A stretch of DNA of 64,000 nucleotides from Rhodosorus marinus (Eukaryota; Rhodophyta; Stylonematophyceae; Stylonematales; Stylonemataceae). A program made the position numbers and the translations under genes. Positions 22,211 through 32,543 of the stretch are shown piece after piece (the first letter of the stretch is position 1; the number at the start of each line of letters is the position of its first letter). The stretch covers positions 434,001 to 498,000 of the forward strand of contig JAMWBK010000009.1 of assembly GCA_029953675.1 (NCBI GenBank), written 5' to 3'. The notes beneath the pieces are model-generated. The model was not told the origin of the DNA and did no database searches. It saw nothing but the letters and a program-made list of their open reading frames with translations.

Positions 22211-23145
22211 AACCTCCCGAGTCTCAGGCAGCATCTCATTGGAATCAATGCTCCGAACAGGAAAAATATCTCAACCGAAGCTCACTGGGAGGGACACCGA
22301 AGCGGAGGGTACGGAGGTTTATACACCAAACGAATTCTTGAGTTGGATGGCGAAAGCTCCACTTCTTATATTCTTCTCTCAACTGCCCCGAACACCCATT
22401 TTAACCTCCGATTTCCCGAATCAGAAATATTTGAACAGAAGCTCCCCCGGGGAGGGACACCGGAGAGGAAGGTACGGTGGTGTAGGAACCGAGTGAAATT
22501 TTGGATTGGATGGCGAAGAATCCAACTTCCCAAGTTTCTCTCTCAAGTGTCCCAAACACACATTGTTGTACAACCTCCGATTTTCAGTCGGGCATCTCAT
22601 TGGAATCAATGCTCCAGAAAAAAAAAATCAACCGAAGCTCACCGGGAGGGACAACGAAGCGGAGGGTACGGAGTGTATAGACCAAATATGAATTCTTGGG
22701 TTGGATGGCGAAAGCTCCACTTCTTATGTTCTTCTCTCGACTGCCCCGAGACCTATTGTAACCTCCTATTTCCTGAAACAGAAATATTTCAAGAGAAGCT
22801 CACCAAGGAGGGACACCGGCAGAGGAAGGTACGGCGGTGGAGGGACCGAGTGAAATGTTAGATTTGATGGCGAATGCTCCAACTTCCCAACATTCTCTCT
22901 CAAGTGTCCCAAACACACATTACAACCTCCGATTTTCAGTCGGCATCGCATTGGAATCAATGCTCCGAACAGAAAAAATATCTCAACCGAAGCTTTCAGG
23001 GAGGGGGGAAGGGGAGGGTCCGATGGTGTCTGGACCGAGTGAATTTGATCCAAGTTCCTCTCTCAATTGCCCCAAAAACCCGTCGGATTTTCGATTAGAA
23101 TCGAATGTCAATGCTCCGAAACAGAAAATATATCTCAACGGAATT
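22211..23145. repeat. Dimeric higher-order repeat array, about 160-190-bp half units
   Basis: Half units begin with AACCTCC or a close variant at 22211, 22403, 22572, 22760, 22924 and about 23083 (spacings 192, 169, 188, 164, about 159). Alternate half units are most alike: 'gcatctcattggaatcaatg' occurs at 22231 and 22592 and, with one change, at 22943. The structure is therefore A-B-A-B-A with a 361/351-bp super-period. Weak echoes continue to about 23560. The array begins about 230 bp upstream of the peroxidase ATG. Open frames across it are broken and unrelated to known proteins. Confidence 0.85.
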
Positions 23146-23955
23146 TCCAGCGGCGGCATCGACATCGTGCAGAGAGAGAGAGGGAGCAGTGCTTGGGATT
23201 TGGTGGTTTGCTGTGTTGGTTCACTGTATATCTGTTGAGATGCTATTGAGCGCCTTCCTCGCTTGAGAAGGTGTTAGACAATAGGTCTTATCTCGACGGA
23301 AGCACACTGAGGACACCGAGGAAGGCACCGAGGAGAGTACCTGGTTTGCGGACGTAGTAAGTTTTGGAATTGGTGGTTTGGTGGAGATTTTTGCAGAGTT
23401 TTGCTTAGTCCTTTGATTTCATGGGCACACTATACTCACTTGGGAATTGTTTCATCGCAGAGAAGTCCAGAGGGTTTCCCGTGTCCGTTCATATCACGTG
23501 TCATTTCTAAGCGCCATCCTACCTCCTTTCCGCGGAAGTCACCGAGGACGAAGCCGAGGTGTGGCGGGGTGAGAAATGGCTTCGGATTAGGTTGTTTGTA
23601 GTCTTGAAATACGCAAGTGGTTTGTTTAATGTCTCATCGAATTGCCATCCTCGTGGGGATTGATCTATCAGGTGAGACCTTGAGACCGACCTCACCTGGG
23701 GATGGTTCAAGGCGGATGGCCGCGACACAACCGATTCCATGCTACTTCTAAAATGACAAACAAAGCTCTTCGTCCAACTCGTGGCAAGTCTTAGTTCGCG
23801 CAAAGTCCAAAAGGCGCAAACATGCACAATAATCACGAAACTTCACGTATGCGCGTTGTTTCTGCTTTCCAGCATGTGCCGAATTGTTCGAGCTTGTACA
23901 AACCGCTAATTAGTTGGAGGTTTGCGCTTCCTAGTCCAAATCTGATCTTCTATAT
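23146..23955. other. Intergenic, no gene seen
   Basis: Contains (AG)n-rich bases near 23175 and GGACACCGAGGAAGG-like echoes of the array, then the 3' flank of the antiporter gene. No coding signal recognised. Confidence 0.45.
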
Positions 23956-26198
23956 TCATGCACCTGGAAACCCGGCGACCAATTGCGGAATATTAACAGC
24001 CTGCGTTGCGAGGTAAACTCCGGCCCCCGCGAAAAATCCTAAACAACGCAAATGGAAGCACCTTCAACTTCAGCAGCCAATCCATGAGAAAAGAAGGGCA
24101 ACAGTCTAGCCCAAGAGCGAGTTCCAGCGTACCTGCCAAAGCCGGAAGACTGATTTTTTTCAAGTACCAGAAGAAGTCAGTTTTCTCCATTCCCATCAAG
24201 GCCACACCGGCTGCTGATCCTATAACGAAAATACTGCCTCCTGTGCCTATTCAGGGTCAGAGTTATCATCTTTAGCCGCCGTCTGATATACAGCTTACAG
24301 TAACGGAGAGACCCAAGGCCCTTACCAGCGCAGTAAGCAATCAACTGCCAGAGTTTGGAATCTACAGGGAACTGCGTAGGATCGTACATTCCCATGCTAG
24401 CAGCGACTAGGGGCACGTTGTCGATGATCGCGCTGAACAAGCCAATCGCAATGGCGACCAAGTCCAGGTTCGGTAAAACCGTGTCCAGTTTCACAGCCAG
24501 GGCACGGAGCAGTCCCTGGTGTTCAAGGGCTCCGACACTGAGTAAGATTCCAAGGAAAAACAACACGCTTGACGTATCAATCCGTTGCAAAGCAGATTCT
24601 GCCCTTCGAAAGTCTGAATTTTGATCATCCCCGCGATTGATATAGTCCGTAATCACCCAAAGGGTCCCAAGGCCGCATACCATGCCCATGAAGGGAGGAA
24701 GTCCTGTGGCCGCCTACTCACCACAAAGCCACAAGAAACAAAGCTATGAGCGACATTGAATGGATCATCCGGCAGTGGGTTCTTTCTGGCCCCCAAACGA
24801 GAAACATAGAGTGTCATAGGGACTGATTTCTGTTCCGCACCTTGAATATTGGAACACCTACAAGTGCACCAAGCCCACCCCAGAACACGATTTGCCTCTT
24901 GTTCTCCATCCCTACTTCCTCCACTGCCGGCTCTGAAGGCTCCGACCGCTTGACATCACCGCTTAGCGTTGGAGTCACAACAGCTAGCGACACGAGCAAG
25001 GAGACCATTGATGGAAGGAACAGGTCAGTCATTGTGGTCAGACCTGAAATGTTGCCGTTAATCCACAGCATAGTCGTGGTTACGTCTCCAATTGGTGTCC
25101 ACGCGCCACCAGCATTGGCCGCAATGACAACAACACCTCCGTAGAGTTTGCGTTCTTCGGGATCGTCAACGAGCTTCCGAAGAAGCGACACCATGACGAT
25201 GGTTGAGGTCAGATTGTCCAGGACAGAGGACATAAAGAACGTCACGAATCCAATGATCCAGAGCAGCTGACGCCTCGAAGTCGTCCTTATGAAGTTGGTG
25301 ACAATCTTGAAGCCTTCGTGGGAATCCACAATCTCCACAATCGTCATAGCTCCGAGAAGAAAAAATAGAATCTCCGACACGTCGCCCAGCTTCTCGGTGA
25401 GGGCAGGTAGCGTTTTTTCAACCGTGCTCGAGGCGGTAACCATAGTCCCTGTGTGCCCGAGAACAAAGGCGGATGAGAAGGTCTGGGGAAATCAAATGAA
25501 AACTCATCAATGTGGTGAGAGCTTACACATAAAGGAAGCCATAATCAAGCTGACTGCGCTCTTGTTTAGTTTCAGGATATCTTCAAAGACAATCGCGCCG
25601 TACCCAAGCAAAAATATGGCTATGGACACAATCTGTCCGTTGGTTTCCAGTTGGTCGGATAAAAGCAATCCATAAGTTATTGGGACCAGCGCAAACACAG
25701 CCAAACAGTACAGCAGATCATTGAACGCATTTTGCCCAGTATTGTGTGGATGCTCCTCATTTGCCTGTTCAGCACAGAATTCCAATACACAGGAGAACAC
25801 ACCTGAGAACAACTACGGAAACTAGAACAACTGCAGAAAAGAGCTTACGGTCATATCAGGGTCAGCAACAGTGGACAGGCTTGAGTGAGCAGCTACATTA
25901 CTTAGTTCCTGAGATCCAGAAACGAATCGTGAATTAGCTCCGGAGGTACGACAAATCGGATGCCCCGCGCAATCGGTTTGTACAAGAATACCTCAATCGC
26001 AGGATCCACAACGGGCTCCAGTTTCACTGCATCCACGGCAGGAGTTCTCTCAAGGTCCGTACTGGGGGGAGCTCTATCCTCAGAATGCGATTCCATCCTC
26101 CACTTCGCAAACGCATTGCGCTTCCGCACAATCCGATCACAACCTCTCCCACCTCGGGCTCTCACAACACCACCACCCAAGACGAACCCGATCGCCAT
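23956..26198 (-). CDS. NhaD-type Na+/H+ antiporter
   Basis: Seven exons: 26198-25950, 25908-25849, 25812-25527, 25448-24841, 24713-24326, 24246-24133, 24038-23956; 595 residues, all phases agree. NhaD is a multi-pass sodium/proton antiporter; plant homologues (NHD1) sit in the chloroplast envelope. Matches include EILFFLLGAMTIVEIVDSHEGF, the conserved SSVLDNLTSTIV helix, ANAGGAWTPIGDVTTTMLW, TGLPPFMGM, FSAIIDNVPLV and GTGGSIFVIGSAAGVALMGMEK. The core from 25812 downstream is certain. The first two exons depend on introns of only 41 and 36 nt, so the N-terminus (rich in Arg, transit-like) is less sure. The GTAAGC donor at 25526 pairs with CACAG at 25449, restoring a tryptophan usual at this position. 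Confidence 0.92.
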
Positions 26199-27533
26199 CT
26201 TGATTTCCCCAAAATAAACAGTTCTAAAGACCCTCTCCACCCAGAGCATAACAAACACAAACAATAGCTAGCCAGACAGACCACAAACCCGCCCACCTCC
26301 CCCACAAGCTCAATCAGTCCTACACGTAAACCATTCTCTTGCAAGAAACCCTAATTCGGAAAGCCCATCCGCCTCAAACCCCCAACGAACCGTCACCAAG
26401 TAATCGTCTAAAAGACCAACCGTAAATAAACTTCGTATTTCATGTAAACTAAATCTAAAAAATCACTATTTTCCATATCGTTCGATTTATCGTAGTTGTT
26501 TTAGGAGGGGATAGATATATTATCTCGGGAGGATAAACGTCGATATTATTTTCATATTAGTTATAATACTGAGTTTTGAGTGTCGGGGGGGTAAACACAT
26601 AAAATATTATGATATCGGTATTGTTTTTATTATATTATTCAATACATTTTATGTAATATGATATAAATTATCCTTATGTCTTCTGTTTCTCGACTCACGA
26701 TGTGAGTTCACATTTGTCAATAGCATCTTGACTGACTATTGTCGAATATATTTTTATATGGGTATAGTTTCTGTCAATGGAAATATGGTTAGTTTTTTTA
26801 TTTTATAATACAGTTATATCGTATTTATCCATTTCGATAAACCCCTAACCCCCTAGAGGTATTATTGTGGGATCGAGATATAGACTGATTCAATCTATTT
26901 TTCTGGTGGCAGGAGAGTGGTTAACACACATTAGGCAACCAGAAGATGACGCGTGTTCTTCACTTTAGAAGGAGCAAGCTCATTGGTAACAAGTTTTTTT
27001 GCGTTCTCTTGCGCGGCCATTGGATTTAGCTGGAATGGATCCTGCAACGTCGGGGAAAGCCATTGCTTAATGTACTGGAGAACTGCGCGACCTCCCCGCT
27101 GGAGACTGCTTGTTGAGATGGACGAATCAATTTACGTGTGGACGATCTGATACATCTGATTAGCGGGGGGAAAGGTCATCATTGCTTCTGCGGAAGTTCG
27201 GTTCTGTCTAGGGTAGTTGATGGCTTGCTCTTGGATACACCGGGTAGGAAATCAATTTTGTTGTTTTTTTTGTCAACAAAAAAAACAACAAAATTGACTA
27301 AGGCGACTGTTGTCCTCGCTAAAGCACAGATACGATCTGTCGGAAGCGCCGCCAAGACCCAGGTTTAGAACACTCCATCCTCATTCCCGAAAAAACGAAA
27401 AGGTCTTTCGAACCCATGACTTTTCAAGCCCCAACTCCACCAACTCAGAAAAAACAATGTTTTACTCAGGCGTATGTATTCTCGCCAGCACTGCCAAAGA
27501 CCTTGCAGAAATAATCAATCGTTCTCATACTAA
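26199..27533. other. AT-rich intergenic stretch with a long hairpin
   Basis: Positions 26400-26900 are AT-rich with no coding signal. ORFs at 26953-27537 are unrecognised, and one of them simply reads through the hairpin at 27252-27297. The left end is the antiporter promoter; the right end is the 3' flank of the indole-glycerol-phosphate synthase gene. Confidence 0.5.
27252..27297. repeat. Perfect 21-bp hairpin with 4-nt loop
   Basis: Arm 27252-27272 is exactly complementary to 27277-27297 with the loop TCAA. Each arm is AT-rich with an eight-base T or A run. No terminal features of a known element are seen nearby. Confidence 0.9.
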
Positions 27534-29110
27534 TTAGATACTCATTTCTCCCAAAGTCTCCTTTGCGCCTTCTCCCCTTCCGTAGAAGGCCGCACTCGTC
27601 GTCGGGCCGAACTGTACGGATCCCTTCGCCTTGAACGCCATGATAAGTCCCTTCGCTTGGTTGTATCCGCGCTGATACATAGTGGTGGTCTCCGTAGAAA
27701 GCTCATATGCCCTGCAAAGAGATTCGCCAACCAAAATTGACTGCAAAGGAAGTGTCGAATAAGAGTTGTTTTTGTCAGAAAAGTGATCCTGAAACATCTA
27801 GCTGTGCGGTGCGGACGACGCTCGAGCCGTTCCGGTAGCACATTGGACGTCCCGCGTCTCTATGAAAAGGTTGCGTTGGGTTGGAGTGCGTACGTTGTAG
27901 CCCATATCTCGGAGCTCCCAGGCGTCCAAGTTTCCTGAAATTCCGCTCTCCGCCACGCTGACGACGTCATCCGGAATAAGCGGTCTAAGCCTCCTCGCGG
28001 TCTCAAGAGATACTTCGAAAGTTCTCAAATTCCTATTGTTGACCCCGATAATCTTTGCTCCACTGTCAACAGCGATCTTCAGCTCATCTTCGTCGTGCAC
28101 TTCCACAAGCGCTTCAATTCCTACTCGGGGTAGTCCAACAAAATCCACAATTTCAGATGAAACCAGAGCGTATCACATGGGTTGAAGACACAAATCAGAG
28201 CGACAGCAACAGTGCATACCGATTCTTTCGCAAGCATCCAGGAGTTCCTTAGTCCTCTTTTCTCCAAGAGCGGACACAATCAGGAGCACAGCAGAAGCGC
28301 CCGCAACAGCGGCCTCTGCAATTTGAATCTCGTCAATGGTAAAGTCCTTTCGCAGCACAGGACATGGTGGTGGGTACTCGTCTACGCATATGGTCAGAAC
28401 CTTAATCTTAGTCAGGCTCTTATTGAGTCCTGAGGCTCTTCCTACCTTTGTAACTTTTCTGCTCAGAAACTACTTCTCGGAGATCATCGAGCGATCCTCC
28501 GAATCCCTCGTAATCGGTAAGCACAGAAATACAGCTTGCTCCAGCCTCCCAATAGGTTCTTGACAGTAGCGCTGGGTCTTTGATATAAGCAATATGTCCC
28601 TTGCTCGGACTTCTTCTCTTGATTTCCGCTATGATTGTTAGAGTGTTGTTCGGGCGCTTCAAGGCAGAGTAGAAAATGCCCGAGACTTCGTTTTCACCGG
28701 CAAGGCGTTTCGCAATGGGGTGATCAGGTCCCGCGGCTTCGACCTGTTTGTGGGAAACGGACTACTCGTAAATAAACATGTCAGATAAAGGTGCCTTGGA
28801 AATCCCGCCTACCTCTGCCTTCAGTTTGGCAACTTCTTCCTCCTTCCGCTCAAGAATACTCTTGAGAACATCTGGAATTTCAGTCTTGATATCTGTCGTC
28901 ATCCTAGCAGGCACAACGGCATCCCATTTTGATTTTAACGCCTGAAACCCTGTTCAATTTTCAGGACAGTCCAAAACAGCCGCTGAGAAAACACCAACAG
29001 ACAGGACAAAGATGTAAAAATTCGCACTCACCTGAACTCCTCGACTGTCCAAGAGCACGACCTGTGCCCACTCCAGACACTCCAAAGAAGGCCGACACGA
29101 AAGCCATCAT
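27534..29110 (-). CDS. Indole-3-glycerol-phosphate synthase, plastid-type leader
   Basis: Exons 29110-29032, 28949-28813, 28743-28446, 28381-28220, 28120-27894 and 27740-27534 give 369 residues with consistent phases (introns 82, 69, 64, 99 and 153 nt). The enzyme closes the indole ring in tryptophan synthesis. Diagnostic segments: IIAEIKRRSPSKG, SVLTDYEGFGGS, CPVLRKDFTIDEIQI, LVEVHDEDEL, IIGVNNRNLRTFEV, VAESGISG and SILVGESLCRA. The first 27 residues are hydrophobic and Ser/Arg-rich, suiting a plastid transit peptide. Odd: after GESLCRA, where the family normally ends within about 15 residues, the frame continues 57 residues with no resemblance to a TIM barrel. The start of exon 3 could instead be the TAG acceptor 24 nt upstream. 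Confidence 0.93.
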
Positions 29111-29445
29111 GCCGAAGCAAAACACAAACAAAAAAAACACGAGAACACGCAGCGACGATGCCCCTCTCCCCACCTCCCCTGAAAAACAAAACCGCAGAGA
29201 CAAGACGATACAGAACAGCTCTCCCCTCCACCGAAAAACTAAAAGTCGTCGTTCCAGAACCAAAATATTATATTGTATATGGATCAGCTCCAGACCTCCC
29301 CTACTACTCCAAACTAAGAACCATAACAAAGAACAAACAACATCTCCTCCGTCGATAAACTTCACGAAGAAATGTCACGAGGACCTCAACAACCCCACCG
29401 CAAAAATTCTTAAAATAAAAAATAAAATATTATCATTAATAAGAT

Positions 29446-30306
29446 CGCCGTCATAAACCGTCCGATAAAGGTTATCAGACGTGTCCGATTTTTCGTGTCG
29501 GTATAATATTGAGCTAAGATAGAAAATTAGACTGTGTGTGTATACAATTCGTAGTCAAAGCCTGTCTGATTGCTCGTCCGATAAAACGTCCACTATTCAA
29601 TCAACGTTCGTCCGATAATCAATCATCTCTGGCGAGATATTGAATCATGATTACTTCTCGGATTGACAAGCTGTCACTCTAGGTTAGCTTTGTCAGGTCG
29701 TGCAGGGTTGTTATTCACGTCCGATAAATAAAAAAAGCCCGATTGCGTACGACAAATATCGGACAGTTGGATTAAACGTTTATAGGACCTGAATATAAAA
29801 ATAATAGAAGGTATTTTGGAGGACTCCCGTCCGATATAAGTTTATCGAACTTAAATAAAAAAAGACATACGAGGTTTCGTCCGACAAATGGTCCGATAAA
29901 GACCGATTCCACGTCCGATGTCCTGAACTCGATCCAGATTGCGTTTTCCAAGTCGTCGCCACCTCTACCGAATGATGTGACAGCCTGTCATTTTTCAAAA
30001 GTAATCATGATTCATTACGTGAGGTGACAGCTTCGCACGCTGAGGAGCAGGGACTACTTAGTCGCATTAATGATATGAGAGAGAGCTTATGATATCAAGA
30101 AAGTAATCATGATTCAATGGCCGGACCGGAGATGATTGATTACTAGACTAACGTTGATTGAATATTGGACGATTTATCGGACCCGTTTATCGGACGTGGA
30201 AAATCAGACCCGTCTTAAAAATAATTTCAATCGAAGACCGAATATTTTTCTAATGCTTTTCAATAATCTTTCCGCATGAAAATTTATCGGACGGTCTATG
30301 ACAACG
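29446..30306. mobile_element. Non-autonomous DNA transposon with long imperfect terminal inverted repeats
   Basis: The left end 29446-29469 (CGCCGTCATAAACCGTCCGA...) matches the reverse complement of the right end 30283-30306 at nearly every position. A second, subterminal block at 29577-29656 matches the reverse complement of 30099-30181 with roughly 85 percent identity by eye. The interior is AT-rich and contains many copies of TCCGATA or TATCGGA in both orientations. No transposase ORF is present, so this is a MITE-like element of about 860 bp. I could not define a target-site duplication, so the superfamily stays open. Confidence 0.75.
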
Positions 30307-30585
30307 CTACTGTAATGACGGTGGAATATATTGAATTAAGATTATTTCTGAGCTCTATCGGCTGTCATACACTATCTATTTGTTTGCTAAAAGAGGAATG
30401 GGAAATGGGATAAATTGCTGATCATTCAGGCGTTAAAACCTGTTGTTGCTTTCTTGCAGTCAATAGGATGTACAAATCAGATTCAAAGTGCGGTGGAGAG
30501 GAACACAAGTACCTCGGAAAGTCAATATCTCTGATCAAGGAGACACTGAAGATGAGCCAGCGCCAGTATGACAGAAAATCGGTTA

Positions 30586-30703
30586 AAGGTTGACATAGGT
30601 TTCGTCAGAGAACTATTTCGAGTACTCACAACTTACCAATCTTATTTGGCTACAGTCGAAAGATAACATGGCCGACCCTCTAACAAAAGGTGGACGTTGG
30701 TAG
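30586..30703 (+). mobile_element. Ty1/copia RNase H remnant
   Basis: One frame gives KVDIGFVRELFR, matching the copia RNase H motif K-H-I-D-x-R-x-H-F-x-R-E. A different frame then gives LIWLQSKDNMADPLTKGG, matching the family end V-x-S-x-x-N-x-A-D-x-L-T-K. The frame change and missing upstream polymerase show a decayed fragment. It directly follows the inverted-repeat element. Confidence 0.65.
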
Positions 30704-31223
30704 GATTCTATGAAATCCTAGATACAAGATGATTACAAGTACCGGGCCTGCCAGACCGCTCGGTTGCTGCAGCACTAGCCACGCCCGTACGAACCGGTCA
30801 GCGGGAACTGCTGCTTAGACTGTATCGCTGATCCGTAGTCATAAACGTTTAGTTTTCAGAGAAAACTTGACTGCAAGTAAATCTACTTTTGAACACGATT
30901 ATCTTGATCCATCTAATTGCTCCTAAAATACTCATATACGAACTTATAATCTATTTATTTATACAAAACCAGTATTATGAGCGAATAGACGACGCTCACT
31001 ACTTCGAACGGTTTTATGATTGGACATATCTTCTTCAAAGAAGATATATTTTTGCATGAATAGAAGCACAGGAATTTCGCTTTGGCAGTTCAGACGGCCG
31101 AGCCCCTTTGAGGAAGTGGGGTGGACGGGGTGCTGGTGCCCGGGCGCATCCTTCTGAACATGAGAGCAGAGTAATTTCAGGTACACATGGAAGCTTACCG
31201 ACGGCGCTTCATTGTTAACCGGA

Positions 31224-32392
31224 ATGGATATTGGAGAACGGAAGGAAATCCAGAGAAGCATATCCGAGTATGTCAAAGATGAGCGCGTTGAATCGCTTGA
31301 TTTCTTGGTTAGAACTGTTTCGAATAGAGAAAGGGAGGCTACAGTGGTTGTTTTTGACAGCTTGATGTATTGGGTGAAGTCTAAAATGTACCTGCATCGA
31401 GCTCAAGCAATAGGACTGCTAACTCGTTTGGTGCTCAAGTCAAAGATTCTTGCTAGTTTGGTAACAAGGTCTGCTTCCAAGATCGTCAACTACACTGTCT
31501 TAGATGAGAAATGCGACAAGAAGCTCTCCGATGAAGTTCAGAAGTTTTTCCTTCGGTGGTTTGTCGCGTATGAAAACCTTGATGACGTGAAAAGAGCAGC
31601 CAACCAGCTCGCAACCGTCCAGGGGATGGAAAAGTTCGTCGAGGAGCGAGAGAAAATTGGCGCTGAGAAGATTGCCATTCAGCGCATACTGATTGAAATG
31701 GAGAGCAGATTCACCGAGATCGTTCCCGATTTTGGTTCTGAAGGAACGGAGCTATTTCAAACGAACAACCCACCCGTAGGTCATGGAATCAACGGCCAAG
31801 CCACTCCGGCTGTTGTTGATCATGACGGTGACATTGAGATTTCCCTCGACCTCCGAGTACGAAACGACGAAAACGAGCCCATCTACTCGGCACTAAGAGC
31901 TCGCCTGCGCCTGCTTTCGACTTGTGAAGATAGCCTCCTTAGAATGTTAGAAGCTGCTGATATTCCCGCAACAGTTTTCGATAGCCTTTGGGAGCAGGTG
32001 AGATACCTTCACCTTGAGAGACAACGTTACCTGGCCTCATGCTGAGTATGTTTTGCTTCTCTCCCTCTCAGCTTCGCGAGGTGAGAGAAAAGAGCTCAAG
32101 ATTTGACTTAGAGGAGCAAGGCGAGGAGGAAATGGAATGGGAATCCGCCGAAGATTTAACTGAGGTCGATATCGTACGGGAACCAGAGCGACCCCCATTA
32201 GATGAGCGCATTGGCAACGTTGAAAACCCAGACGATTTAAACGCGGCAATTTTTCGTGCTGTCGAGTCTGGAGATATCCGCGACCATCTTCGATCTCGTC
32301 GGCGAAGACCGGTGAAGAAGAGGCCGCAAAAGTCGACTCCTAAGGGTCGAATTCAGGCGCTGTTGAAACGGATGGGGGGCAGGAAGAAGTAG
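31224..32392 (+). CDS. UVSSA-like transcription-coupled repair protein
   Basis: Exons 31224-31997 and 32072-32392 (74-nt intron, GTGAGA donor, CTCAG acceptor, phase 0) give 364 residues. UVSSA binds stalled RNA polymerase II with CSA/CSB and recruits TFIIH in transcription-coupled repair. The N-terminal 140 residues form a helical VHS/ENTH-like repeat. Then come IEMESRFTEIVPDF and DIEISLDLRVRNDENEPIYS, which align with the human ESCF-x-x-LVPFDF and LDVELCSEGLKVQENEDN segments. The end is acidic (EEMEWESAEDL) and then strongly basic (RDHLRSRRRRPVKKRP). It is about half the human length, and the C-terminal zinc-binding DUF2043 part is not visible. It ends 151 bp from the convergent ADA3 gene. 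Confidence 0.65.
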
Positions 32393-32543
32393 GTTGTGCT
32401 GACGTTCCCCCGACGAGCCACTATCCCAGCTGAGATCGTGCATAGGACCGTATTGTTTACATAGAGTTTAATCATATTGTAGAGAAGCAGATATCCTTCT
32501 CAAACTTTGTACAGTGAAGACGCAGATAGAGGACTTGCAAAGG

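Noticed and set aside
22239-22861. Plus-strand ORFs of 85-172 codons across the second array.
   Set aside because: They read repeats of a non-coding unit in shifting frames, and no conserved domain is seen.
27138-27368. A 76-codon plus-strand ORF.
   Set aside because: Its middle is simply the translation of the AT-rich hairpin at 27252-27297 (Lys/Leu-rich), and no family or splice partner was found.
31998-32071. Treating 31212-32045 and 32039-32392 as two separate genes.
   Set aside because: The overlap is an intron. Joining 31997 to 32072 keeps phase and matches UVSSA on both sides.
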